Under the pieces are notes generated by a model that was given only the letters and a program-made list of their open reading frames with translations, searched no databases and was not told where the DNA came from. The position numbers and the translations under genes are program-made. This document shows positions 53,250 through 61,353 of a stretch of DNA of 64,000 nucleotides, piece by piece. This DNA is from CAVTJL01 sp963735065 (GTDB taxonomy: Bacteria > Pseudomonadota > Alphaproteobacteria > Geminicoccales > Geminicoccaceae). Numbering within the stretch: the stretch's first letter is position 1; every line of letters begins with the position of its first letter. The stretch spans positions 1,674,001 to 1,738,000 of the forward strand of contig CAVTJL010000004.1 in assembly GCA_963735065.1 (NCBI GenBank), read 5' to 3'.

Positions 53250-53274
53250 AAAAAGGGGCCCGAAGGCCCCCTTT
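53250..53274 (-). terminator. Rho-independent terminator after rplT
   Basis: Read on the minus strand, GGGGCC pairs with GGCCCC around a TTCG loop (stem 53255-53260 and 53265-53270), followed by a run of five T (53254-53250). The hairpin lies 20 bases beyond the rplT stop and 50 bases before pheS, so it ends or attenuates the ribosomal-protein transcript ahead of pheST. Confidence 0.8.
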
Positions 53275-53294
53275 CTCTCAGCCGAGGCCTCGCC

Positions 53295-53654
53295 TCAGCC
53301 CTGGAGGGCCGCCGCAGCCTGCTGAATAAAGCTCGAGAAGACCGCACGGTCGCGAACCGCGAGATCGGCAAGCACCTTCCGGTCGACCTCGATGCCGGCC
53401 TCCTTCAGGCCGTGCATGAAGTTGCCGTAGGTCATTCCCTCCTCACGCACCGCAGCATTGATCCGCTGGATCCACAGGCCGCGGAAATCCCGCTTGCGCT
53501 GCCGACGGTCGCGGTAGGCGTACTGGAGCGCCTTCTCCATCGACTGCTTTGCGGTTCTGATGCAGGTGCTTCGCCGGCCGCGATGGCCCTTGACCTGCTC
53601 CAAAACCTTTTTGTGACGGGCGTGCGATGTAACGCCGCGCTTCACACGAGCCAT
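53295..53654 (-). CDS. rplT: 50S ribosomal protein L20
   Basis: A 119-residue RNA-binding protein needed early in large-subunit assembly. It has the highly basic N-terminus (ARVKRGVTSHARHKKVLEQ and KGHRGRRSTCIRTAKQ), AYRDRRQRKRDFRGLWIQRI and the C-terminal NFMHGLKEAGIEVDRKVLADL. It follows rpmI with a 30-base gap. In many bacteria L20 represses its own operon. Confidence 0.99.
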   Translation of the reverse strand: MARVKRGVTSHARHKKVLEQVKGHRGRRSTCIRTAKQSMEKALQYAYRDRRQRKRDFRGLWIQRINAAVREEGMTYGNFMHGLKEAGIEVDRKVLADLAVRDRAVFSSFIQQAAAALQG

Positions 53655-53684
53655 GACGCTGTTTCCTCGATCCTGTCCGTGCCG

Positions 53685-53885
53685 TCAGCCGCCGTAGGGC
53701 AGCATCTGCCGTGCCAGCACGGCGTCACCCGCGGTCAGATAGCCCGCCTTGCGATGCAGCGCCTTGGCCTTCTTCGGCCGGCTCGTCAGGTTGTGCCGAT
53801 GATGGGCGTGCCTGAACTTCACCTTGCCAGTGCCGGTGAACTCGAAGCGCTTGGCGGCACTCCGCTTGGTCTTCATCTTGGGCAT
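53685..53885 (-). CDS. rpmI: 50S ribosomal protein L35
   Basis: A 66-residue basic protein (PKMKTKRSAAKRFEFTGTGK at the start, then RHAHHRHNLTSRPKKAKALH). The ATG at 53885 fits the invariant PKMKT start; longer frames are shadows. It is followed by rplT. The infC gene that usually sits upstream is not here; prmA lies upstream instead, about 100 bases away. Confidence 0.98.
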   Translation of the reverse strand: MPKMKTKRSAAKRFEFTGTGKVKFRHAHHRHNLTSRPKKAKALHRKAGYLTAGDAVLARQMLPYGG

Positions 53886-53986
53886 TAAAGGAAAACTCCG
53901 AGCGAGCGCCCACCGAGGTCGACCCGGCGCGCCGAAAGCCCGAGGCTTATAACGAAGGGTCCCGCCGCATGCAACAGGGCGAACGA

Positions 53987-54904
53987 TCAGCGATGGCCAC
54001 CCCAGCGCCGAAGGACCAGCGCAACCCAGGGGGACCGGGTCATCTGGAAGCGCGGCCGCAGCCCGTACCGGGCATGCACCCGCGTCACCGCCTCGACCTG
54101 TCCCTCCAGGAACCCCGATAGAATGGCATAGCCGCCGGGCGCCAGGTGCCGCCCCAGATCGGGGGCCATCTCGCAGAGCGGGTCGGCCAGGATGTTGGCG
54201 AGCACGAGGTCGTAGGGAGCCCGGCGTCTGACGAGACTGCTCGACCACCCGTCGCTGAGCACGCTGCGGATGCGGCCGGCCACGCCATTGATCCGGGCGT
54301 TCTCGGCAGCGACACCTACCGCAACCGGATCGTTGTCGGCGGCCACGACCCGCGCCGGCCAACGTTTTGCCGCGGCGATCGCCAGCACGCCCGAGCCGCA
54401 GCCGAGATCGAGCACGCGGCGAACGGGACGCCGGCCGGCGATCATCTCGATGGCGGCGAGGCACGCCTGCGTCGTCGCGTGCTCACCGGAGCCGAAGGCG
54501 AGCCCGGCCTCGACCTGGACCGGGACCGAGGCCGGAGGCACCTCCGCGGCCGCGCTCTCGCTGTGAACGACGAAGCGGCCGACCTGGACGGGAGGCGTGC
54601 GGGCCGCCATCGCGCGGCGCCAGTCCGCCTCGGCCACAGTGTCGAGCGACAGGCCATTGGGCGCAAAGCCATACGGGCGGCAGACGCGCACCAGGCTCGA
54701 GCGCAGGCCGGCGATCTCGGGGCGCGCATCGAACAGGAGGTCGACGCGCCAGGAGAGCGTCTCCTGCTCGGCTCCGACCTCGTCCTCGAAGATCGCCACG
54801 CTCTGCGCGACATCCTCCAATCCGTCGAGAAGAGCCGGCATCGCCGACACCGGCGCGCCGAAGCTCACACGCCAAAAGACCCTGTCGCTCGCTTCACTCG
54901 TCAT
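53987..54904 (-). CDS. prmA: Ribosomal protein L11 methyltransferase
   Basis: A SAM-dependent enzyme that methylates lysines and the N-terminus of ribosomal protein L11. The 305-residue product has an N-terminal substrate-recognition domain and a methyltransferase domain: AGLAFGSGEHATTQACLAAI, SAM-binding VLDLGCGSGVLAIAAAKRWP, VVAADNDPVAVGVAAENARI and YDLVLANILADPLCEMAP (NIL motif). It overlaps the upstream uvrD stop by four bases, so is translated with it. Confidence 0.96.
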   Translation of the reverse strand: MTSEASDRVFWRVSFGAPVSAMPALLDGLEDVAQSVAIFEDEVGAEQETLSWRVDLLFDARPEIAGLRSSLVRVCRPYGFAPNGLSLDTVAEADWRRAMAARTPPVQVGRFVVHSESAAAEVPPASVPVQVEAGLAFGSGEHATTQACLAAIEMIAGRRPVRRVLDLGCGSGVLAIAAAKRWPARVVAADNDPVAVGVAAENARINGVAGRIRSVLSDGWSSSLVRRRAPYDLVLANILADPLCEMAPDLGRHLAPGGYAILSGFLEGQVEAVTRVHARYGLRPRFQMTRSPWVALVLRRWGGHR

Positions 54905-57138
54905 GCTGGTTCAACAAAGCTGTCGATCACCTTCTTACGGCCGGCCTTCTCGAAGGCGATCTCGAGCTTGTTGCCCTCGACCCCCTCGATGCGGCCATAG
55001 CCGAACTTGTCGTGGAAGATCCGTTGGCCCACCGCGAAGCTGCGGCCGGGCGTGGCTGGCCTCACCGTCAGAATATCGGCCTTGCCGTCGATCACCTTGC
55101 CGAGCTCGGCGCGTCGCGAGCGGAACCGGCTGGGGATCGGCGCGAAGGGCGCGTCGTCCAGCATCGAGTCGCGATCGGGGCGCAGCGTCGGGTTGCGCTC
55201 GAGATGATCGATGTGCGCAGCCGGCAGCTCCTCGACGAAACGCGAGGGCACCGACGAGGACCATTGATTGTAGAGCCGTCGGTTGGCGGCGAAGGAGATG
55301 GCGCAGCGCTGCCGGGCCCGCGTGAGGCCGACATAGGCAAGCCGTCGCTCCTCCTCCAGCGCCTTGCTGCCGCCCTCGTCCAGCGCCCGCTGGTTGGGGA
55401 ATAGCCCCTCCTCCCAGCCGGCAAGGAACACGGCGTCGAACTCGAGCCCCTTGGCCCCGTGCAACGTCATGACGCTCACCATGTCGGCATCGGGGTCGGC
55501 CGCGTTCTCCATCACCAGGCTCACATGCTCGAGGAAGCCCCCGAGCGTCTCGAAGTCCTCAAGCGCCTTGGCGAGCTCCTTGAGGTTCTCGAGCCGGCCG
55601 GAGGCATCGGGGGTCCGCTCCTTCTGCCACATCTCGGTGTAGCCCGATTCGTCCAGGACGAGCTCGACAAGCTCGCGCGGCGTCCGCTCTCTGAGCTCCG
55701 AGCGCCAGTGGTCGACCATGGCGAGAAACTGCCGCAACGCGCCGCGGCTCCGCGCGCCGATCTCGTCCGTCTCGACGACAGCGCGCGCTGCCCTGCCGAG
55801 GCTCGTCCCTTCGGCCCGTGCCATCCCGTGAACGATCCGCAGCGCCGCGTCGCCGATGCCACGCCTGGGCGTGTTGACGATCCGCTCGAAGGCGAGATCG
55901 TCGTCCGGCTGGCAGATCAGCCGGACATAGGCAATGGCGTCGCGAACCTCCTGGCGCTCGTAGAAGCGCGGACCACCGAGCACGCGATAGGGCAGGCCCA
56001 TCTGGATGAAGCGCTCCTCGAGCGCCCGGGTCTGAAAGGAGGCGCGCACCAGCACGGCCGCAGCGGCGAGCTTGCCCCCACCACGTTGCCAGGCCTCGAT
56101 CTCGTCGCCGATCCAGCGCGCCTCCTCCTGATCGTCCCACAGCCCGGCGACGCGCACACGCTCGCCTACCTCGTCCTCGGTCCACAGCGTCTTGCCATGA
56201 CGCGCCCGGTTGCGCGCGATCAGGCCGGAGGCGGTGCCCAGGATATGGCCGGTCGAGCGGTAGTTGCGCTCGAGGCGGATGACGGTGGCACCGGGAAAGT
56301 CCTGCTCGAAGCGCAGGATGTTGCCGACCTCGGCGCCGCGCCAGGAGTAGATCGACTGGTCGTCGTCGCCGACGCAGGTGATGTTCTTGTGGGTCTGGGC
56401 GAGAAGGCGCAGCCACAGATACTGGGCCACGTTGGTGTCCTGATACTCGTCGACGAGGATCGCCCGGAACCGTCGCTGGTAGTCTCGCAGCAGGTCCGGA
56501 TGCCCGCTCAGCACGGTGAGGCCGTGGAGGAGCAGGTCGCCGAAGTCGCAGGCATTGAGCGTCAGAAGACGGCTTTGATAGGCCTCGTAGAGCGCCACGC
56601 CGCGACCGAGCGCAAAATCGCCGATCTCCGATGCGGGGACCTGATCGGGTCGCCAGCCCTTGTCCTTCCAGCGCTGGATCATCCCCAGCAACGATCTTGG
56701 CGGCCAGCGCTTCTCGTCGAGATCGGCAGCCTGGATCACCTGCTTGACGAGCCGGAGCTGATCGTCGGTGTCGAGGATGGTGAAGCTCGACTTCAGGCCG
56801 ACGAGCTCCGCATGGCGTCGCAAAAGACGCACACCGATCGCGTGAAAGGTGCCGAGCCACATGCCCTGCACGCCGCGATCGATCAGCCGCTCGACGCGGG
56901 CGGCCATCTCGCGCGCGGCCTTGTTCGTGAAGGTCACCGCCAGCACCTCACCAGGCCTGGCGCGACCGGTCATGATGAGATGGGCGAGCCGGGTCGTGAG
57001 AACGCGCGTCTTTCCCGTGCCGGCGCCGGCCAGCACGAGCAACGGCCCGTCCGGCGCCGTGACGGCGGCCAGCTGCTCGGGGTTGAGCCCCTCGAGGTAA
57101 GCCAAGGGAGCCGACGGGCCGGTGCGCTCGATCTGCAT
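54901..57138 (-). CDS. uvrD: UvrD/PcrA-type DNA helicase
   Basis: A superfamily 1A 3' to 5' helicase in repair and replication. The 745-residue product has LNPEQLAAVTAPDGPLLVLA with Walker A GAGTGKTRVLTTRLA, VTFTNKAAREMAARVE, Walker B ILVDEYQDTNVAQY, VGDDDQSIYSWRGA, RLERNYRSTGHIL, MTLHGAKGLEFDAVFLAGWE and YVGLTRARQRCAI. The C-terminal tail ends with a Tudor-like segment (GQRIFHDKFGYGRIEGVEGN) that binds RNA polymerase in PcrA. The ATG at 57138 was chosen because family similarity starts here; longer in-frame starts exist at 57189 and 57459. Confidence 0.97.
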   Translation of the reverse strand: MQIERTGPSAPLAYLEGLNPEQLAAVTAPDGPLLVLAGAGTGKTRVLTTRLAHLIMTGRARPGEVLAVTFTNKAAREMAARVERLIDRGVQGMWLGTFHAIGVRLLRRHAELVGLKSSFTILDTDDQLRLVKQVIQAADLDEKRWPPRSLLGMIQRWKDKGWRPDQVPASEIGDFALGRGVALYEAYQSRLLTLNACDFGDLLLHGLTVLSGHPDLLRDYQRRFRAILVDEYQDTNVAQYLWLRLLAQTHKNITCVGDDDQSIYSWRGAEVGNILRFEQDFPGATVIRLERNYRSTGHILGTASGLIARNRARHGKTLWTEDEVGERVRVAGLWDDQEEARWIGDEIEAWQRGGGKLAAAAVLVRASFQTRALEERFIQMGLPYRVLGGPRFYERQEVRDAIAYVRLICQPDDDLAFERIVNTPRRGIGDAALRIVHGMARAEGTSLGRAARAVVETDEIGARSRGALRQFLAMVDHWRSELRERTPRELVELVLDESGYTEMWQKERTPDASGRLENLKELAKALEDFETLGGFLEHVSLVMENAADPDADMVSVMTLHGAKGLEFDAVFLAGWEEGLFPNQRALDEGGSKALEEERRLAYVGLTRARQRCAISFAANRRLYNQWSSSVPSRFVEELPAAHIDHLERNPTLRPDRDSMLDDAPFAPIPSRFRSRRAELGKVIDGKADILTVRPATPGRSFAVGQRIFHDKFGYGRIEGVEGNKLEIAFEKAGRKKVIDSFVEPA

Positions 57139-57296
57139 CGCCACCTGGATGGGTTCCTCCGCCGCCGGGCGCCGCCCGGCTGCCCCCATATGCGCCCCAC
57201 GACCGGCTGCGGCAACCAAGAGCCCGCCGTTGCCGGGCATGACCGCAGGATGCCCCGAGCAATGAAGCGGGTCTTCGAAGGAGCCTTGTCGCGACC

Positions 57297-58709
57297 TCAG
57301 GATGTCGATTTCGACACCGGCCCGGCCGCGGCCAGCCCGACCGCCTCTTGATGGTGCGCAGCCGCAGGATGACCGGAGCGGCGCAGGGTCCGCTCGAGCA
57401 GCTGCTCGTAGATCGGCTGACCGCCCAGATGCTGGGCCACCCAGTGGGCCGTCCCACACGCCACGAGCACGGGCAAGGTGAGATCGTATGTCCCGGTCAG
57501 CTCGAGCACCAGCACCGTTCCGACCAGCGGTGCCCGCACCGAGCCCGTGAACAGCGCGCCCATCGCCGCCACGGCGCAGGCGGCCGGCAGGTCCGGAACC
57601 GGCGGCAAGAAGGACGCCAGCGCCGTGCCGAATGTCAGCCCTGCGGCGGTGCCCAGCGACAGGATGGGGGCGAAGATGCCGCCGGGCACGCCGCTCGCGT
57701 AGCTCGCCACGGAGGTGAGGAAGCGGACGACAAGCAGGACGGTGAGAAAGCTCAGGGTGTGGTTGGCCTGGATGAGCCCCACCACGAGCTCGTCACCGCC
57801 ACGCGTGGCGTGCGGCAGATAGAGGAGGAGGACGCCCATCACGAGCCCGATGGCGATGGCGAAGCCGTACGAACCGATGGGCGGGAGCCGGTCCATCCGC
57901 CGGAGCGATCCCATGAGCGCCGCGTTCAGAACGACGCCGAGAGCCCCCACCACACCACCAAGCACCAGAAAGGCCGGAATGAGCCAGAGCGGGACCTTGA
58001 GCGGGTCCATCGCGAGGTCGGGCGAGGTGCTGGTGAGGGCCTCGGTCACGAGCGCGCTCATGCTCGAGGCTATGATGACGCCGACATACGAGCGGAAGGT
58101 GTAGGGAAACTGGCGCCGCGTCTCCTCGAGCACGAAGAGGACAGCGGCCAGCGGCGCGTTGAAGGCGGCGGCGAGACCTGCGGCGGCGCCGGCCGCGAGC
58201 AGGCCCTTCCTGTCCAGGTCGCCCAACCGTACCCACTGCGCGAAGAACTCTGCAATGGAAGCGCCGATGTGGATCGTCGGACCCTCGCGACCGAGCACCA
58301 GCCCCGACGAGAGCGAGAGGATGCCGCCGAAGAACTTGACCGGCAGGACGCGCTGCCAGCGGACCGAGCGGATCCCCTCGACGGCGCCCTCCACCTCCTG
58401 CACGCCGCTTCCGGCCGCCTCGGGCGCGATCGTCCGGACCAGGGCCAGCGAGCCGGTGACCATGGCCGCTGCCACGAGCGCCACCGCCACGACGAGCGGA
58501 AATCCTTGCAGCACACCGGCCAAGGCCATCGGCCAAGCGAGAACGTGAGCCACCGTCACATGGAAGATGGTCCCGACGCCACCGGCGGCGGTGCCCACCG
58601 CGGCCGCGATGAAGTAGTGACGCCACTCGGAGGGTGGCCGCACCAGGAACCGTCTGATGTGGGGGCGCTTGTCACCGCCGGAGCGGCTGAGGGCGGCAGA
58701 GCGGGCCAC
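57297..58709 (-). CDS. clcA: ClC-family chloride/proton antiporter
   Basis: An inner-membrane protein with about ten hydrophobic segments. ClC signatures are present: EAAGSGVQEVEGAVEGIR (the GSGIP-like loop), LVLGREGPTIHIGA with the external gating Glu, an inner Glu in LFVLEETRRQFPYTF that relays protons in antiporters, and GVPGGIFAPILSLG. The two glutamates argue for an antiporter. The GTG at 58709 was chosen because GAGG lies eight to nine bases upstream; the frame extends to an ATG at 58841 with an unconserved, Pro/Ser-rich N-terminus. No CBS domains are attached. Confidence 0.93.
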   Translation of the reverse strand: MARSAALSRSGGDKRPHIRRFLVRPPSEWRHYFIAAAVGTAAGGVGTIFHVTVAHVLAWPMALAGVLQGFPLVVAVALVAAAMVTGSLALVRTIAPEAAGSGVQEVEGAVEGIRSVRWQRVLPVKFFGGILSLSSGLVLGREGPTIHIGASIAEFFAQWVRLGDLDRKGLLAAGAAAGLAAAFNAPLAAVLFVLEETRRQFPYTFRSYVGVIIASSMSALVTEALTSTSPDLAMDPLKVPLWLIPAFLVLGGVVGALGVVLNAALMGSLRRMDRLPPIGSYGFAIAIGLVMGVLLLYLPHATRGGDELVVGLIQANHTLSFLTVLLVVRFLTSVASYASGVPGGIFAPILSLGTAAGLTFGTALASFLPPVPDLPAACAVAAMGALFTGSVRAPLVGTVLVLELTGTYDLTLPVLVACGTAHWVAQHLGGQPIYEQLLERTLRRSGHPAAAHHQEAVGLAAAGPVSKSTS

Positions 58710-59025
58710 GCCAGATGCCTCGTCGGAATGCGGGTTCGTGCTATCGCAGGCAAGGAAAGCGGTCGTTGACCGTACCGGCGGGCGTCCGCTTACGCCGCGA
58801 GGCAGATCTGCGCAAGGCCCGGGACCCATCACCGCGCGCACGTCGCCCGAAAGATGCGCATTGGGCTACAACTCGGCCGCGGTTCACCGCCGGCTTCATG
58901 CCCGATTCACGTTGCCGGACGAGGATGGTCGTGAGCTGAGCGAGGGATCCGTCCTGTCCGGTTGAGCCCGGCGGACGGAGGTGCGCCAGCCGAGGAAACG
59001 CCGAGAGAAGGTGCGAGCGAGCGCG
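58710..59025. other. Intergenic region between clcA and the PAS_5-like gene
   Basis: About 316 bases between two divergent genes. It should carry both promoters, but I could not find a pair of elements good enough to name. No small gene or hairpin stands out. Confidence 0.4.
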
Positions 59026-59523
59026 ATGCGTTGGCTGCTGAAGCGATCATTGCCTCTGAGGGCGCTGACTGGCGATGAGCCCGCGCTCGACCTTGCGTAC
59101 CGCTACTGGCAAGGCCGGCGCTTGCACGGCCTGCTGCCCGCGCGGGCGGATGTCGACACGCCTGAGTTCCGTCTGCTCGTCCCCGACGTCGTCTGGATCG
59201 ACGACGTCGGGGAAGCCGGGCAGCGGCTCCCGCTGCCCCGCCGTCTTGCGTCTCTGGCCGAGGCCGAGCCCCCGCCCGAGCGCGTCAAGGGCGGGCTGAT
59301 GATCGCCGGGGCGCGGCTGGGAGAGCTTCTCCGGAACGACCTCACGAGCGTGCGGTTCACGGGCTCGCCGTTGCATCAGGAGCTGATCCTCGAGACCGGC
59401 GACGTGGTCGAGACCTATCGTCAGCTGCTCCTGCCCTTTGCGGACGATGGAGCCCGGGTGCGCGACATCCTGGCGATCACGCGCCTCCGGCAGCATCCGC
59501 CGCCCGACTGCGACTGGCCCTAG
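59026..59523 (+). CDS. PAS_5-like domain protein
   Basis: A 165-residue protein resembling the PAS_5 (formerly DUF1488/PF07310-type) domain of alphaproteobacteria: DLAYRYWQGRRLHGLLPARA with DVDTPEFRLLVPDVVWIDD, then a middle LLRNDLTSVRFTGSPLHQE and a C-terminal YRQLLLPFADDGARV. This fold may sense small ligands; nothing links it to a pathway here. Family assignment is from memory of the pattern and needs a search. The ATG at 59026 was chosen for the family start; a GTG at 58981 is also in frame. Its stop overlaps the convergent gene by four bases. Confidence 0.62.
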   Translation: MRWLLKRSLPLRALTGDEPALDLAYRYWQGRRLHGLLPARADVDTPEFRLLVPDVVWIDDVGEAGQRLPLPRRLASLAEAEPPPERVKGGLMIAGARLGELLRNDLTSVRFTGSPLHQELILETGDVVETYRQLLLPFADDGARVRDILAITRLRQHPPPDCDWP

Positions 59524-60275
59524 CCGCCCACCGCGCGCAGGCTCCCTCCCCCTACGCCTAGCGAGACGGGGTGGCGCGGATGAGCTGGCAGGTCGCGGAT
59601 CTTCTCCAGGAACTCGGGCCGATCGATCCAGCAGATGTAGAGGGTCTCCGATCCTCGCTGTGGCGGGAAATAGCCGTCCAGGATCCTCTCGACATGGACG
59701 TAGCCGTAGGAGGAGGTGGGAACCGGGGTCACATAGAGGCTGTGCCGCACGAAGCCGGTGTTGAGGACGCAACCCGAGTCGCGAAAGGATATCGCGCGCG
59801 ACAGGTGCGCCAGATAGAGGGCAAGCCCGCACCGGCGCCACGCGGGATCGACGAAGGTCGAGCCGGAGTGGCTGATGCGGCCATGGAGATGCCTCGAGGT
59901 CGCAAGGACCGGCACCCGATCGACATTGAAGTGACCGGCGAAGCCTTTGCCGTACCAGAGCCTGCCGGTCGCCACGAGCTCGCCCAGGTCGTCCGTCTCA
60001 AGCACCCGCTCGGCGCTCGAGGCGACGACCCTGCCGGTTGGATCCAGCGCGGCGAGCCAGAAGTCGTCGCGGCCGAGATCACTGAGGGTCGGGTCGAAGG
60101 ACGGATTGACGAAGCTGCCCTGGCTGGACAGGAAGCCTCGCAGACGCTCGAAATCCCGCTCCACCACGAGGCTCAGGCCCAGCTCGGCCATGCGTTCCGT
60201 GATCCGCTCGATCGCCAGCTGCATCAGCGCGCGATCCTCCTGCCTCGCCCCCGTCGCCCCGGTGACCAGCGGCAT
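59520..60275 (-). CDS. Uncharacterised protein with a possible GNAT-like fold
   Basis: A 251-residue soluble protein with no family I recognise for certain. Around residue 150 the run STFVDPAWRRCGLALYLAHL has the R-x-x-G-x-A spacing of acetyl-CoA binding in GNAT N-acetyltransferases, and the preceding strands (FWLAALDPTGRVVASSAER) suit such a fold. No signal peptide or membrane segment is seen. The ATG at 60275 was chosen for a GGGGGAAA site upstream. It overlaps the PAS_5-like gene by four bases in a tail-to-tail arrangement. Confidence 0.55.
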   Translation of the reverse strand: MPLVTGATGARQEDRALMQLAIERITERMAELGLSLVVERDFERLRGFLSSQGSFVNPSFDPTLSDLGRDDFWLAALDPTGRVVASSAERVLETDDLGELVATGRLWYGKGFAGHFNVDRVPVLATSRHLHGRISHSGSTFVDPAWRRCGLALYLAHLSRAISFRDSGCVLNTGFVRHSLYVTPVPTSSYGYVHVERILDGYFPPQRGSETLYICWIDRPEFLEKIRDLPAHPRHPVSLGVGGGSLRAVGG

Positions 60276-60637
60276 CCGCGTTTCCCCCGCTTCTAGGGCT
60301 GCCCGCGCCCACGACGCCATTCGGCGCCACCGCCCGTCTTGTCGGGGATAAACGGATCATTAACCAAGCGCCGTCAGAGGCTTGGCATACGACACTATGA
60401 AGATGGCTTAACCAAGCGCGGCGGCGCTCGGTTGGTCCCGGGCACCGGCAGATCAGGAAGGCTAATCTTCCATCGCGACACGCCGAAGGCGCTTGCATCG
60501 GCGTCGAGCAGCCACCCGGCGGTCGGGGCGTCAGCGCCCCGAGGTCATCCGGCAGGGGCGGTCCCGCCTCGCACCTTCAGCGGCACGCCGAAGGGCCTCA
60601 TCATGGAAAATCTTGGGCTGACGAAGAGGGAAGTTGT
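60276..60637. other. Intergenic region with a short direct repeat
   Basis: About 360 bases upstream of the preceding minus-strand gene and downstream of tRNA-Ala. TTAACCAAGCG occurs twice (60360-60370 and 60408-60418) and several CCAAGC/GCTTGG inverted copies lie between. No gene is recognised; it probably holds the promoter of the gene ending at 59520. Confidence 0.4.
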
Positions 60638-60713
<76 letters not shown>

Positions 60714-60745
60714 ACCGGTCGTCGTCAGGAGACGATGCGCGCGGT

Positions 60746-60774
60746 TAGGTAGAGAAGTCGCGCACCGAAGGCAA
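60746..60774 (-). promoter_or_regulatory. Possible promoter of tRNA-Ala
   Basis: On the minus strand TTGCCT (60774-60769) and TACCTA (60751-60746) are 17 bases apart, about 33 bases ahead of the tRNA. Both match consensus only in part. Confidence 0.3.
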
Positions 60775-60785
60775 GCCCCGATCAG

Positions 60786-61190
60786 TCAGTGACGTGCGTC
60801 GTCGTCATCGATGTCGCCCTCGATGACGTCGCTGACATCATCGTCGTCGTCACCGAGATCGGCGGTATCCTCGATGAGGTGATCGTCCTCCTCCTCCTCC
60901 TCATCGTCTCCGCTGGTCTCTTCGACGGCGGCGGCCTCCTCGGCGTCGTCACCGGCATCCTCGAGGTCCTCGGTCTCAGCGTCCTCCTCGGCCTCGGCGG
61001 CCGCGACGACGGGCTCGCTGGCCTCGTCGGCCAGCCGCGCCGGCGGGCGGGTGCGCCGCGCCCGCGCCAGCGTCTCGACGTCGAAGACGGTGCCGCATGC
61101 GGGACAGACGATGGGCGAGCGAGCAAAGTCGTAGAAGCGCGCCCCGCACGACTGACACGTGCGCTTCGTGCCCCACTCTGGCTTGGCCAT
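60786..61190 (-). CDS. TIGR02300 family zinc-ribbon protein with acidic tail
   Basis: A 134-residue protein with an N-terminal zinc ribbon (KPEWGTKRTCQSCGARFYDF then SPIVCPACGTVFD; four Cys in two CxxC pairs) and a long low-complexity tail, from about residue 60, made almost wholly of Asp and Glu with Ala. This fits the TIGR02300 family of alphaproteobacteria, whose function is unknown. A near-perfect AGGAGGAA lies before the ATG at 61190. The conserved neighbourhood is tRNA-Ala on one side and aroA-cmk-rpsA on the other; it is divergent from aroA. Confidence 0.9.
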   Translation of the reverse strand: MAKPEWGTKRTCQSCGARFYDFARSPIVCPACGTVFDVETLARARRTRPPARLADEASEPVVAAAEAEEDAETEDLEDAGDDAEEAAAVEETSGDDEEEEEDDHLIEDTADLGDDDDDVSDVIEGDIDDDDARH

Positions 61191-61353
61191 GAAGGGTTCC
61201 TCCTTGGGGCCCTGGTCTACCGACGGGGCAAGGCGATTGCCATGTCCCTCAAGGGCTGTCAAAAGCAAATTCCGGTCGGCCGGAACCTGTCCGACGCCGA
61301 GATATCGTGCCGGCCTCGGTCGGCAACAACCGCTCAGGGCCCGGATCTTCAGA

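Noticed and set aside
60358..60420. TTAACC copies as CtrA sites
   Set aside because: The CtrA pattern TTAA-N7-TTAA is not met; the two copies are 48 bases apart.
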